Source of the DNA: Pseudomonadota bacterium
GTDB taxonomy: Bacteria; Pseudomonadota; Gammaproteobacteria; Burkholderiales; Gallionellaceae
Assembly: GCA_021783525.1 (NCBI GenBank)
Contig: JAJXTT010000058.1
Coordinates: 1-8,446, forward strand
Direction: 5' to 3'
DNA: 8,446 nucleotides
In this document: positions 1-6,184 of the stretch, in pieces
Numbering within the stretch: position 1 is the stretch's first letter
Layout of the letters: each line of letters begins with the position of its first letter
Notes under the pieces: model-generated
Databases searched by the model: none
What the model saw: the letters and a program-made list of their open reading frames with translations, nothing else
What the model was told of the DNA's origin: nothing
Position numbers and translations under genes: made by a program

Positions 1-1013
1 GCATCGACGAGGTCAATCTTGCCGGAGCTGCGCTGCTGGGCGAAGAGCGCGGCGGACTGATCCGTCGCCGCTTCGCTCCTTTCGTGGCACCTGAGGACAG
101 CGAATCCTGGAACCGGTATCTTTCGAACATACGACACAGCAGCGACAGGCAAAGTTGCGAACTGGCGATCAGACGCGTCGACGGATCGTCCTTTCAGGCC
201 AAATTGGACAGCATGCGGATGGAAGCAGGGAATGACTCCCCGATACGCATCGTCATCTCCGACATCACCGAACGAAAAAGCATGGAAAAGGAAATTCAGG
301 ATCGGCGGAAGAAAATGGACGATCTGCAAATGCTGCATGCCACCTCGCAAACGGTTTCCGCCATTGCACACGAGTTGAATCAGCCGCTGCTTGCAATCGC
401 CTCCTATAGCAACGCTGCGCTTATGCTTTTGGGATCCAGAGAGCCCAACCTGGAAAAGATCAGGAAAGCGATCGACGGCTGCGAGCGACAGGCCCACCGT
501 GCCGGGAAATCGATCCGGGATCTGCTCGAATTCCTGAACATTCAGGAGTTCACGACTGAAACGTTCGATCTTCATGAAGAAATAGCCGATATTCTCGATG
601 GCGCAAGGTCGGAGCAGGAATTGGCGTTTGAATGCGTTTTCCACAAGAGCGAAGAAATTCCCTTGGTTCGCGCCAGTCGTACCCACGTGCAAAAGGTGTT
701 GCTCAATCTGCTGCACAACGGTGTGGAGGCCATGCGGGAAGCCGGTGTTCCGCTGCCGGTCATTTGCGTAACGGTGAAACGAATACCGGACGAAATCGCA
801 GTTCAAGTGACAATACAGGATAACGGGCCCGGAATCAGGGAAGGGGATGTATATCGCCTGTTCAAGCCGTTCTTTACCACCAAGGCCAAGGGCATCGGCA
901 TGGGGCTCGCAGTCAGCCGCTCCCTGATCGAGACAAACGGGGGCAAGCTGTGGTTTGAGCCGCAAGCCGGTGCCGGTGCCATTTTTCACCTGACCTTGCC
1001 GCTTGCAACATGA
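1..1013 (+). CDS. PAS-domain sensor histidine kinase, 5' end outside window
   Basis: This is the C-terminal part of a two-component sensor kinase; the frame is open from base 3, so the true start lies upstream and the GTG at 84 is internal. The first ~90 codons look like a PAS domain ending in the usual linker 'DITERK'. A coiled segment leads to the phosphoacceptor helix with the H-box HELNQPL (His codon at 369-371). The ATPase domain follows: N-box LLNLLHNGVEAM, G1 box DNGPGI (819-836), F-box LFKPFFTTK and G2 GIGMGL (891-908). The H-box type is that of the FixL/TtrS/DctB-like kinases. No membrane segment is seen in the visible part, so sensing and localisation cannot be judged. The stop overlaps the start of the response regulator by 4 bases (ATGA), so the two are translationally coupled partners. 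The signal is unknown. Confidence 0.95.
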   Translation, partial: IDEVNLAGAALLGEERGGLIRRRFAPFVAPEDSESWNRYLSNIRHSSDRQSCELAIRRVDGSSFQAKLDSMRMEAGNDSPIRIVISDITERKSMEKEIQDRRKKMDDLQMLHATSQTVSAIAHELNQPLLAIASYSNAALMLLGSREPNLEKIRKAIDGCERQAHRAGKSIRDLLEFLNIQEFTTETFDLHEEIADILDGARSEQELAFECVFHKSEEIPLVRASRTHVQKVLLNLLHNGVEAMREAGVPLPVICVTVKRIPDEIAVQVTIQDNGPGIREGDVYRLFKPFFTTKAKGIGMGLAVSRSLIETNGGKLWFEPQAGAGAIFHLTLPLAT

Positions 1014-1621
1014 GTTACTACGGCTACGTATTTATCGTCGATGACGATGCGGTCGTGCTGGATTCGCTGCGAATGCAGCTGGAAGCTGCCGGCTATGCCG
1101 TCGCCACGTTTCATGGTGCCGAAGATTTCCTTGAAATCTGCACCCCCGATACCGATGGCTGCATCATTCTGGATGTGAGCATGCCTGACATGGATGGCCC
1201 CGCTCTGCAGGAGGAATTGAAGCGGCGGGGCCTGAATCTGCCGATCATCTTTCTTTCCGGGCATGGCACCATACCGCTGACGGTACGCACCCTCAAGGCC
1301 GGCGCGATGGACTTTCTGACCAAGCCGGTGAAAGGATCGGTATTGCTGGCGCGTGTCCAGGAGGCGATGGAGCAGTGTGCCATTTTGCGGAAGCAGGCCC
1401 AGGCTTCCCGATCCGTCGCCTCAAGACTGGCCATGCTGACCGATCGCGAACATGAAATACTCAAACTGGCCGTCGCCGGGCACACCAGCAAGGAAATCGC
1501 ACAACGCCTGGGCATCAGCTTCCGCACGGTGGAGATACATCGTGCTCACGTCATGCAGAAGACCGGGGCATCGAACATGCTCGAACTCGCGCGCATCACC
1601 TCGAATCTGGAAGCCAAGTAG
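1010..1621 (+). CDS. FixJ/NarL-type response regulator with LuxR helix-turn-helix
   Basis: A 203-residue DNA-binding response regulator. The receiver domain (about 6-120) has the acidic pair Asp11/Asp12, the phosphoacceptor Asp55 in ILDVSMPDMDG, Ser83 in the FLSGHG strand typical of FixJ-like receivers, and Lys105 in the LTKPV strand. All residues needed for phosphorylation are present. A short linker leads to a LuxR-type helix-turn-helix (about 142-198) with LTDREHEILKL, the recognition part SKEIAQRLGISFRTVEIHR and the terminal helix. The length is normal for FixJ/NarL-like regulators. Its ATG overlaps the kinase stop by 4 bases. The regulator presumably receives phosphate from that kinase and activates transcription; its targets are not visible, although the nitroreductase 85 bases downstream is a candidate. 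Assignment to FixJ itself (nitrogen fixation) is not justified, so no symbol is given. Confidence 0.95.
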   Translation: MSYYGYVFIVDDDAVVLDSLRMQLEAAGYAVATFHGAEDFLEICTPDTDGCIILDVSMPDMDGPALQEELKRRGLNLPIIFLSGHGTIPLTVRTLKAGAMDFLTKPVKGSVLLARVQEAMEQCAILRKQAQASRSVASRLAMLTDREHEILKLAVAGHTSKEIAQRLGISFRTVEIHRAHVMQKTGASNMLELARITSNLEAK

Positions 1622-1670
1622 GTTCTGCGGGCCCATACGTATTCATACTGATTTTGCAGGGGGGCGTTCG

Positions 1671-1689
1671 ATGTTAGCGTGAGCAACAT
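1671..1689 (+). promoter_or_regulatory. hairpin in nitroreductase leader, GTGA loop
   Basis: ATGTT (1671-1675) and GC (1677-1678) pair with GC (1683-1684) and AACAT (1685-1689) around a GTGA loop, leaving A1676 bulged: seven pairs and a GNRA-type tetraloop. It ends 3 bases before the AGGAGG-type ribosome binding site at 1693-1698. It could be an RNA structure influencing translation or a DNA operator. The stem is short and function is only inferred. The rest of the 1622-1706 spacer holds no clear terminator after the response regulator; an ATACGTAT palindrome lies at 1635-1642. Confidence 0.35.
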
Positions 1690-1706
1690 ACGAGGAGGTG
1701 TTTCCC

Positions 1707-2309
1707 ATGTTGCTTCCAACGATCGAAAAGCCGCGCGGAAAGAATATTTTCGAAGCCATACTTGCGCGGCGCACCGTCAGATCCTATCTGCCGGACAAGG
1801 TCAGCAAGAACGCCATTCAGACACTGCTGGAAGCGGCCGTGCGGGCTCCCACCGCGATGCATGAGGAGCCTTGGGCGTTTGTCGTGGTGCAGAACAGGCA
1901 GATACTGAAGCAACTGTCGGATCGGGCCAAACCGATATTCGTCGAGGAGATGCGTCACCGCAACTCACAGGGTGTCCGGCATTCGTTCGAGCATTTTTCC
2001 AGGCCCGATTTCGACATGTTTCACGGGGCTGGCACCCTGATCGTCATCTGCGCGAAACCGACGAGCCCCTTTGTCGTTGCCGATTGCTGGCTGGCAGCCG
2101 AAAACCTGATGCTGGCAGCCTGCGATCTTGGTCTTGGCACGTGTGTCATCGGTTCGGCCGTTTCCGTCCTGAATATACACATGGTGAAAACCGAGCTCGG
2201 CATACCTGCTGCCTACACTGTCGTTGCGCCCATCATCGCGGGGGTTCCGAAGGGGGAAACCGCAGCGGCTTCAAGAAAAGAGCCGCTGGTCCTGTCCTGG
2301 AAACCATGA
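1707..2309 (+). CDS. nitroreductase family FMN oxidoreductase
   Basis: A 200-residue soluble flavoprotein of the nitroreductase family, which uses FMN and NAD(P)H to reduce nitro compounds, quinones or related acceptors. The N-terminal FMN phosphate-binding motif RRTVRSY is at 21-27, followed by the family pattern APTAMHEEPWAFVVV (47-61). The second FMN-contact region, DLGLGTCVIGSA, lies at 140-151, and the PxxGVPKGE-like end motif is at about 175-183. The ATG at 1707 is chosen because a strong AGGAGGT sequence (1693-1699) sits 7-8 bases upstream; the GTG at 1698 is part of that site and would be an artefact. The gene follows the two-component genes by 85 bases and may be co-transcribed with them or regulated by them; this is inference. 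The physiological substrate cannot be read from sequence. Confidence 0.92.
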   Translation: MLLPTIEKPRGKNIFEAILARRTVRSYLPDKVSKNAIQTLLEAAVRAPTAMHEEPWAFVVVQNRQILKQLSDRAKPIFVEEMRHRNSQGVRHSFEHFSRPDFDMFHGAGTLIVICAKPTSPFVVADCWLAAENLMLAACDLGLGTCVIGSAVSVLNIHMVKTELGIPAAYTVVAPIIAGVPKGETAAASRKEPLVLSWKP

Positions 2310-2368
2310 CGCTTTCAAGTTCGCTTTGAGTGCGCCGGGTTCGCTGCCTGTGACGCCCGATGTCGAAT

Positions 2369-2393
2369 GCCTGTTCCCGGCAGCCTGACAGGC
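2369..2393 (+). terminator. possible weak terminator hairpin after nitroreductase
   Basis: GCCTGT (2369-2374) is an exact inverted repeat of ACAGGC (2388-2393) with a 13-base loop. It lies about 60 bases past the nitroreductase stop. There is no T-run behind it, so a Rho-independent terminator is not well supported; it may only be a chance stem. Confidence 0.2.
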
Positions 2394-2444
2394 CGGTCCG
2401 GATCGTATTTCCAGACATTCATCATTCCCCGCTTGTGAAACAGT

Positions 2445-2471
2445 TAGAATGGCGTCCCCTCCGGAAAGGGG
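2445..2471 (+). promoter_or_regulatory. possible rimO promoter -10 and leader hairpin
   Basis: The 227-base spacer between the nitroreductase and rimO must contain the start signals of the rimO operon. A -10-like TAGAAT is at 2445-2450, but no good -35 is seen at the proper distance. Just behind it, CCCCT (2456-2460) pairs with AGGGG (2467-2471) around CCGGAA. The same CCCC could alternatively pair with GGGG at 2496-2499. Both calls are tentative. Confidence 0.25.
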
Positions 2472-2536
2472 CGAAACAGCCTTGAGCGTCTCTCCGGGGC
2501 ATCAACTCACACGACCAAGTGCGGCACCGAAACAGC

Positions 2537-3856
2537 ATGAATATTAAAGAAAATATACCCAGGATCGGCTTCGTCTCGCTAGGCTGTCCCAAGGCGACGG
2601 TCGATTCCGAGCATATCCTGACGCGCATGCGCGCCGAAGGTTACCTTATCACGCCGAGCTATCAGGAGGCCGACCTGGTGGTGGTCAACACCTGCGGCTT
2701 CATCGACAGCGCCGTGGCGGAATCGCTGGACGCCATCGGCGAAGCGCTGCAGGAGAACGGCAAGGTCATCGTTACCGGCTGCCTGGGCGCCAAGGGCGAC
2801 ATCGTGCAGCAGACGCATCCCAAGGTGCTTGCTGTTACCGGGCCGCACGAAACCGACGCGGTGATGAACGCAGTGCATCAACACTTGCCCAGACTGCACG
2901 ACCCCTATGTCGACCTGGTGCCGCCGCAAGGCGTGCGTCTCACGCCGCAGCATTTTGCGTACCTGAAGATCTCGGAAGGCTGCAATCATCGTTGCACTTT
3001 CTGCATCATCCCCAGCTTGCGCGGCGACCTCGTGAGCCGTCCTGTCGGCGATGTGATGCTGGAGGCCGAGAAGCTGGTCGAGTCCGGTGTGAAAGAACTG
3101 CTGGTCATCTCGCAGGACACCTCGGCCTACGGTGTGGACGTGAAATACCGCACCGGCTTCTGGGGCGGCAAACCGATCAGGACGCGCATGACCGATCTGG
3201 CGGCTGCGCTCGGCAGTCTCGGCGTGTGGACGCGCCTGCATTACGTCTACCCTTATCCAAGCGTGGACGAGGTCATCCCGTTGATGGCCGAGGGCAAGAT
3301 CCTGCCGTATCTCGATATCCCGTTCCAGCATGCCAACGAGCGCATCCTCAAGCTGATGAAGCGCCCGGCCAGCAGCGAGAACGTGCTCAATCGGATCCGG
3401 AAATGGCGCAACGTGTGCCCTGACATCACCCTGCGCAGCACCTTCATCGTCGGCTTCCCCGGCGAAACGGAAGAGGAGTTCGAAGAACTCCTCGACTTCA
3501 TCGAGGAAGCGCAGCTGGACCGCGTCGGCGCCTTCAAGTATTCGCCGGTGGAAGGCGCGGCAGCGAACGCGCTGGCCGAGCACGTCGACCCGGATGTGCA
3601 GGAAGACCGCCTGGCGCGCCTGATGTACCTGCAGGAAGAGATCAGCGCCGAAAAACTGGCGAGGAAGGTCGGCCAGACCATGACCGTGCTGGTGGACGAT
3701 GTGGATGAAGACGGATCGGTCGCGCGCAGCGCCGCCGACGCGCCGGAGATAGACGGTCTGGTGTACATCGACGGTGAAGAGCTGGAAGTCGGCGAGTTCG
3801 TCACGGTACGGATCACGGATTCCGACGAACATGACCTGTGGGGTGAAGTGGTCTGA
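2537..3856 (+). CDS. rimO: ribosomal protein S12 methylthiotransferase RimO
   Basis: RimO is a radical SAM enzyme that adds a methylthio group to the conserved aspartate of ribosomal protein S12, in the cytoplasm. The 439-residue product has all three expected domains. The N-terminal UPF0004 domain carries the first cluster cysteines Cys17 (GFVSLGCPK), Cys53 (NTCGFIDSA) and Cys82 (VTGCLGAK). The radical SAM core carries CNHRCTFC at 149-156 (CxxxCxxC). A C-terminal TRAM domain of about 65 residues ends in DLWGEVV. Stretches such as GEGxxSAYGVDV-like 'SQDTSAYGVDVK' and 'LHYVYPYP' match E. coli RimO closely, as I remember it. The ATG at 2537 fits the family N terminus; a GTG at 2519 would add six residues. 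Neither has a clear Shine-Dalgarno sequence. It heads a run of four close genes on the same strand. Confidence 0.98.
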   Translation: MNIKENIPRIGFVSLGCPKATVDSEHILTRMRAEGYLITPSYQEADLVVVNTCGFIDSAVAESLDAIGEALQENGKVIVTGCLGAKGDIVQQTHPKVLAVTGPHETDAVMNAVHQHLPRLHDPYVDLVPPQGVRLTPQHFAYLKISEGCNHRCTFCIIPSLRGDLVSRPVGDVMLEAEKLVESGVKELLVISQDTSAYGVDVKYRTGFWGGKPIRTRMTDLAAALGSLGVWTRLHYVYPYPSVDEVIPLMAEGKILPYLDIPFQHANERILKLMKRPASSENVLNRIRKWRNVCPDITLRSTFIVGFPGETEEEFEELLDFIEEAQLDRVGAFKYSPVEGAAANALAEHVDPDVQEDRLARLMYLQEEISAEKLARKVGQTMTVLVDDVDEDGSVARSAADAPEIDGLVYIDGEELEVGEFVTVRITDSDEHDLWGEVV

Positions 3857-3858
3857 GC

Positions 3859-4197
3859 ATGAGCGAGGAAAATCCCTGCCTGACTTGCGGCGCGTGTTGC
3901 GCTTATTTCCGGGTCTCGTTCTACTGGGGCGAGTCGAACGAAGCCCCCGGCGGCATCGTTCCCGCCGAGCTGACCGAGCAGGTGCACCAGCACCTGCTAT
4001 GCATGAAAGGGACCAACAACCATCCTCCGCGTTGCGTCGCCCTGCAGGGCGAGGTCGGCAAAAAGGTCTCCTGTTCCATCTACGAGCAACGTCCGACGCC
4101 CTGCCGCGAGTTCAATGTGTACGAACTGGACGGCTCGCCGAACATGCGCTGCTTCAGGCTGCGTGGACTGACGCCGCCTGCTACAATCAATTCATGA
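3859..4197 (+). CDS. YkgJ-type cysteine cluster protein
   Basis: A 112-residue protein of the YkgJ / zinc- or iron-chelating cysteine cluster family (Pfam CxxCxxCC). The N terminus reads CLTCGACC (Cys7, Cys10, Cys13, Cys14), followed by Cys59, Cys72 in CSIYEQRPTPC, Cys82 and Cys98. The 'C.IY..RP..CREF' block is diagnostic of the family. These cysteines are thought to bind a metal ion or Fe-S cluster; the actual role is unknown and may relate to metal handling or protein maturation. The ATG lies 2 bases after the rimO stop, and the gene stop overlaps the crcB start by 4 bases (ATGA), so it is embedded in the rimO operon. No signal peptide or membrane segment is present. Confidence 0.9.
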   Translation: MSEENPCLTCGACCAYFRVSFYWGESNEAPGGIVPAELTEQVHQHLLCMKGTNNHPPRCVALQGEVGKKVSCSIYEQRPTPCREFNVYELDGSPNMRCFRLRGLTPPATINS

Positions 4198-4577
4198 CGC
4201 TTTTCGCCTTTTTTGCCGTCGGTCTGGGGGCTGCCATTGGTGCGTGGCTGCGCTGGGGTCTGGGTATATGGCTGAACCCGGCAATATCCGAACTGCCCTT
4301 GGGCACCCTGTCCGCCAATCTTGCGGGCGGTTACCTTGTCGGGCTTGCGGTCGCATTCTTCATGCACTATCCCAGCCTGTCGCCGGAATGGCGCTTGTTC
4401 GCCATCACTGGCTTCCTGGGCGGGCTCACCACATTTTCCACTTTCTCGGCGGAGACTGTTACGCTGCTGATGCGCGGGCAATATGCCTGGGGCGGGGCGA
4501 TCATCGCGGCGCACCTCGGCGGGTCGCTGCTGATGACGGTGCTGGGGATACAAACCTTCAAATGGGTACAGCAATAG
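4194..4577 (+). CDS. crcB: fluoride ion channel CrcB/Fluc
   Basis: A 127-residue integral membrane protein of the CrcB/Fluc family, which forms dual-topology dimers in the inner membrane and lets toxic fluoride leave the cell. Four hydrophobic helices are evident (about 3-26, 36-58, 67-92, 98-121). Family residues include Arg20 in GAWLRW, the GTLSANLAGGYLVG segment with Asn42, and GFLGGLTTFSTFSAE (73-87) with the phenylalanines Phe81 and Phe84 of the pore 'Phe box'. The length is typical of a single-gene homodimeric Fluc. The ATG at 4194 overlaps the stop of the YkgJ-type gene; a longer reading from 3774 runs through rimO and the YkgJ gene in another frame and is not real. No fluoride riboswitch space exists, because the start lies inside the upstream gene. 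The DUF190 gene follows after 10 bases. Confidence 0.97.
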   Translation: MTLFAFFAVGLGAAIGAWLRWGLGIWLNPAISELPLGTLSANLAGGYLVGLAVAFFMHYPSLSPEWRLFAITGFLGGLTTFSTFSAETVTLLMRGQYAWGGAIIAAHLGGSLLMTVLGIQTFKWVQQ

Positions 4578-4587
4578 GGGAGAGAAT

Positions 4588-4905
4588 ATGCAATTCGTCG
4601 TGCTTAGATTCTACGTCAGCGAAAAACAACATCACCATAACGAACTGATGCACGAGTGGCTGCTGCGCCTGGCACAACGCCTGGAAATACCCGGCGGCTC
4701 CGCTTTCCGCGCCATCGCCGGTTATGGCAAGCACGGGCGCATGCACGAAGAGACATTCTTCGAGCTGGCCGGGAATCTCGCTGTTGCGGTCGAATTCATC
4801 CTCGACATGCAGGATGCCGACAGATTGCTGGCCGCGGTAGTTGCGGAGAAGCTGCAACTGCACTATGTGCGTTACGCGGTGGAATCCGGCACGACTGGAG
4901 CCTGA
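4588..4905 (+). CDS. DUF190 family protein
   Basis: A 105-residue soluble protein recognised as DUF190 (PF02641): it starts with a strand 'QFVVLRFYVSE', followed by a helix 'LMHEWLLRLAQRLEIPGGSAFRAIAGYGKHG', then 'VAVEFILDMQDADRLLAAV'. The 'GxxxRGixGYGxxG' pattern is the family hallmark, here SAFRAIAGYGKHG. To my recollection the family has a GlnB/PII-like fold and is often found beside crcB, which suggests a regulatory or accessory role in fluoride or ion handling; the biochemical function is not established. A GGGGAGAG ribosome binding site (4577-4584) precedes the ATG by 3 bases. It is the last gene of the rimO operon and its TGA is immediately followed by the stop codon of the convergent gene. 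Confidence 0.9.
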   Translation: MQFVVLRFYVSEKQHHHNELMHEWLLRLAQRLEIPGGSAFRAIAGYGKHGRMHEETFFELAGNLAVAVEFILDMQDADRLLAAVVAEKLQLHYVRYAVESGTTGA

Positions 4906-5310
4906 TTACTTCTTTTCCTTGCCGGACAACAAAACCGCGATCTCGGCTTCCGCCGCGATCCAGTAGTCCATCGAGCCGGCCTTGAAGCCGTTCTTCTCGG
5001 CGATGAAATAGGCCGCGTCCTGAACCATCCTGTAGCGTTGTTCCGGAGTGGGTGCAGCAGGCGCTTTGGCCGGTGTGGCCTTGGCGGGCGCGGCGGCTTT
5101 TTTCTCCGGCATGACCGGCTTGGCGGCCTTCTCCGCAGGTTTCCTGACCGTTGTTGCCGGTTTCACGGCGGCCGCAGTTTTAGCGGTCGTCGCCTTGCCT
5201 GCCACTTTTTTTGCGGTCGCCTTCGGGGTGGCTGTTGCAGCGGTTGTCTTTTTGGCTGCGGGCTTGGTGACGGGAGGCTTGCTTGCGGGGGTGGATTTTG
5301 CTGTGGCCAT
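4906..5310 (-). CDS. histone H1-like Ala/Lys-rich protein with C-terminal DUF2934 domain
   Basis: A 134-residue, strongly basic protein. Residues 1-87 are low complexity, made of Ala, Lys, Thr and Pro with PAAKK, KATAKK and AAPAK-type repeats: about 18 lysines and only two acidic residues. This resembles the tails of bacterial histone H1-like proteins and is expected to be disordered and DNA- or RNA-binding. Residues about 90-127 form a small helical unit, RYRMVQDAAYFIAEKNGF then MDYWIAAEAEI, matching DUF2934 (aromatic/AY..AE...G...DYW..AE.EI). The function is unknown; a nucleoid-associated role is an inference from composition. An AAAGG ribosome binding site lies 8 bases upstream of the ATG. 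It is transcribed alone towards the DUF190 gene and their stops abut. The low-complexity coding stretch also opens long spurious frames on the other strand. Confidence 0.85.
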   Translation of the reverse strand: MATAKSTPASKPPVTKPAAKKTTAATATPKATAKKVAGKATTAKTAAAVKPATTVRKPAEKAAKPVMPEKKAAAPAKATPAKAPAAPTPEQRYRMVQDAAYFIAEKNGFKAGSMDYWIAAEAEIAVLLSGKEKK

Positions 5311-5428
5311 GGTAGCTACCTTTCAAAAATTAAGTTCATCGATCTGCGAAATGAAACCTGTAATTTTATGCATCTTCCTCGCCGGCAATTCTAAACAAAA
5401 ATGACTGGCGGCCCGTGATTTATTTGTG
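5311..5428 (-). promoter_or_regulatory. AT-rich spacer upstream of the histone-like gene
   Basis: This 118-base spacer is clearly more AT-rich than its surroundings and must carry the promoter of the histone-like gene (read on the minus strand) and the end of the nnrD operon transcript. A -10-like TAAAAT occurs on the minus strand at 5368-5363, but no matching -35 stands at 16-18 bases. No strong hairpin followed by T-run was found, although a T-rich stretch (5397-5401 region, minus strand) is present. Call is tentative. Confidence 0.3.
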
Positions 5429-6184
5429 TCAGAGACAGAACACGCCACCCGGACAAGTCTGAGCCTGTTCGATGCGCGTCAGGGTCGGCAGCAGATTCAG
5501 TCCGGTATTTTCCTTCAGCGCCTCGGCCTGCTCCTTGAGGTCGTCCAGGTCGATGCGGATGGGGGCGCCCGTCGCGGCCAGGGCGATCACGTTGCCGCTT
5601 TCACAGGAAGGGAAGGCAAGCGCGCGCGTATCGAATGCTTCGCGCAGCTTCTCCAGGCTGGCGGCATAGCCGCGACTGCGTCCCAGCAGATTGACGGCGA
5701 GGATGCCGTTGTCGGTCAGGCGCGATCGGCACGTCCGGTAGAACGGCAGCGTATCCAGTTCGCCGGGTCTTGCGTTCTCGTCGAAACCGTCGACCAGGAT
5801 CAGATCGTAAGTCTTGTTGTTCTCGGCGATGAATTTCGCGCCGTCCCCGATCACGACGTTCAGGCGCAAGGGATCGTCCGGCAGCTTGAAGAATTGCCTG
5901 GCCGCCGCGACCACGCGCGGCTCGATCTCCACCACGGTCAGTTTTGCGAGCGGGCAATTGCGGTAGATGAACTTGGTGAGAGATGCCGCGCCCAGCCCGA
6001 TCAGCAGCACCTTGCGCGGGAAGCGCGTATCGTCGCGCATGAGCAGGCTCGCCATCATCTCCTTGGTGTAGTCGAGTTCCAGATGCCAGGGCCGTGCGAT
6101 GCGCATCGCGCCCTGTACCCAGGTGGAACCGAAGTGCAAATAGCGGATGCCGGATTCTTCGCTGATATCGATGGGAAAACTCAT
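5429..6184 (-). CDS. spermidine synthase-like Rossmann-fold protein
   Basis: A 251-residue soluble protein with the spermidine synthase/methyltransferase fold. SAM/dcSAM-binding features are visible: VLLIGLGAASL (59-69), the acidic strand VVEIEP (84-89), IGDGAKF (112-118) and DLILVDGFDEN (127-137) in the place where aminopropyltransferases carry their catalytic Asp. The N-terminal 'LDYTKEMM' (37-44) stands where true spermidine synthases have a YHE motif, so the usual His is absent. This argues for a divergent or non-polyamine member; the substrate is unknown. The ATG at 6184 is chosen because it overlaps the stop of the DUF2937 gene by 4 bases (ATGA) and starts the family-like sequence; an earlier start would run into that gene in another frame. 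It is the last gene of the likely nnrD operon. Confidence 0.85.
   Translation of the reverse strand: MSFPIDISEESGIRYLHFGSTWVQGAMRIARPWHLELDYTKEMMASLLMRDDTRFPRKVLLIGLGAASLTKFIYRNCPLAKLTVVEIEPRVVAAARQFFKLPDDPLRLNVVIGDGAKFIAENNKTYDLILVDGFDENARPGELDTLPFYRTCRSRLTDNGILAVNLLGRSRGYAASLEKLREAFDTRALAFPSCESGNVIALAATGAPIRIDLDDLKEQAEALKENTGLNLLPTLTRIEQAQTCPGGVFCL

Noticed and set aside
1010..1621. Naming the regulator fixJ and the kinase fixL
   Set aside because: Domain types agree but nothing in the window shows haem binding or nitrogen-fixation genes.
2579..3832. 417-codon open frame on the minus strand antisense to rimO
   Set aside because: RimO on the plus strand is unmistakable; the antisense product has no recognisable domain and His/Arg/Asp-rich composition typical of a GC-rich shadow frame.
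3774..4193. N-terminal extension of crcB making a 267-residue protein
   Set aside because: It would overlap rimO and the YkgJ-type gene; CrcB is normally about 125 residues and starts at 4194.
4000..4193. Fluoride riboswitch before crcB
   Set aside because: The upstream bases are coding for the YkgJ-type protein and I found no riboswitch-like arrangement; the same was considered in the rimO leader without support.
5038..5404. Gly/Cys/Arg-rich and Ala-rich plus-strand frames opposite the histone-like gene
   Set aside because: They are mirror products of the Ala/Lys repeat codons; the minus-strand gene has a ribosome binding site and a DUF2934 domain.
5429..6184. Calling the gene speE
   Set aside because: The expected YHE motif is missing and the acceptor-binding part differs, so polyamine synthesis is not supported.
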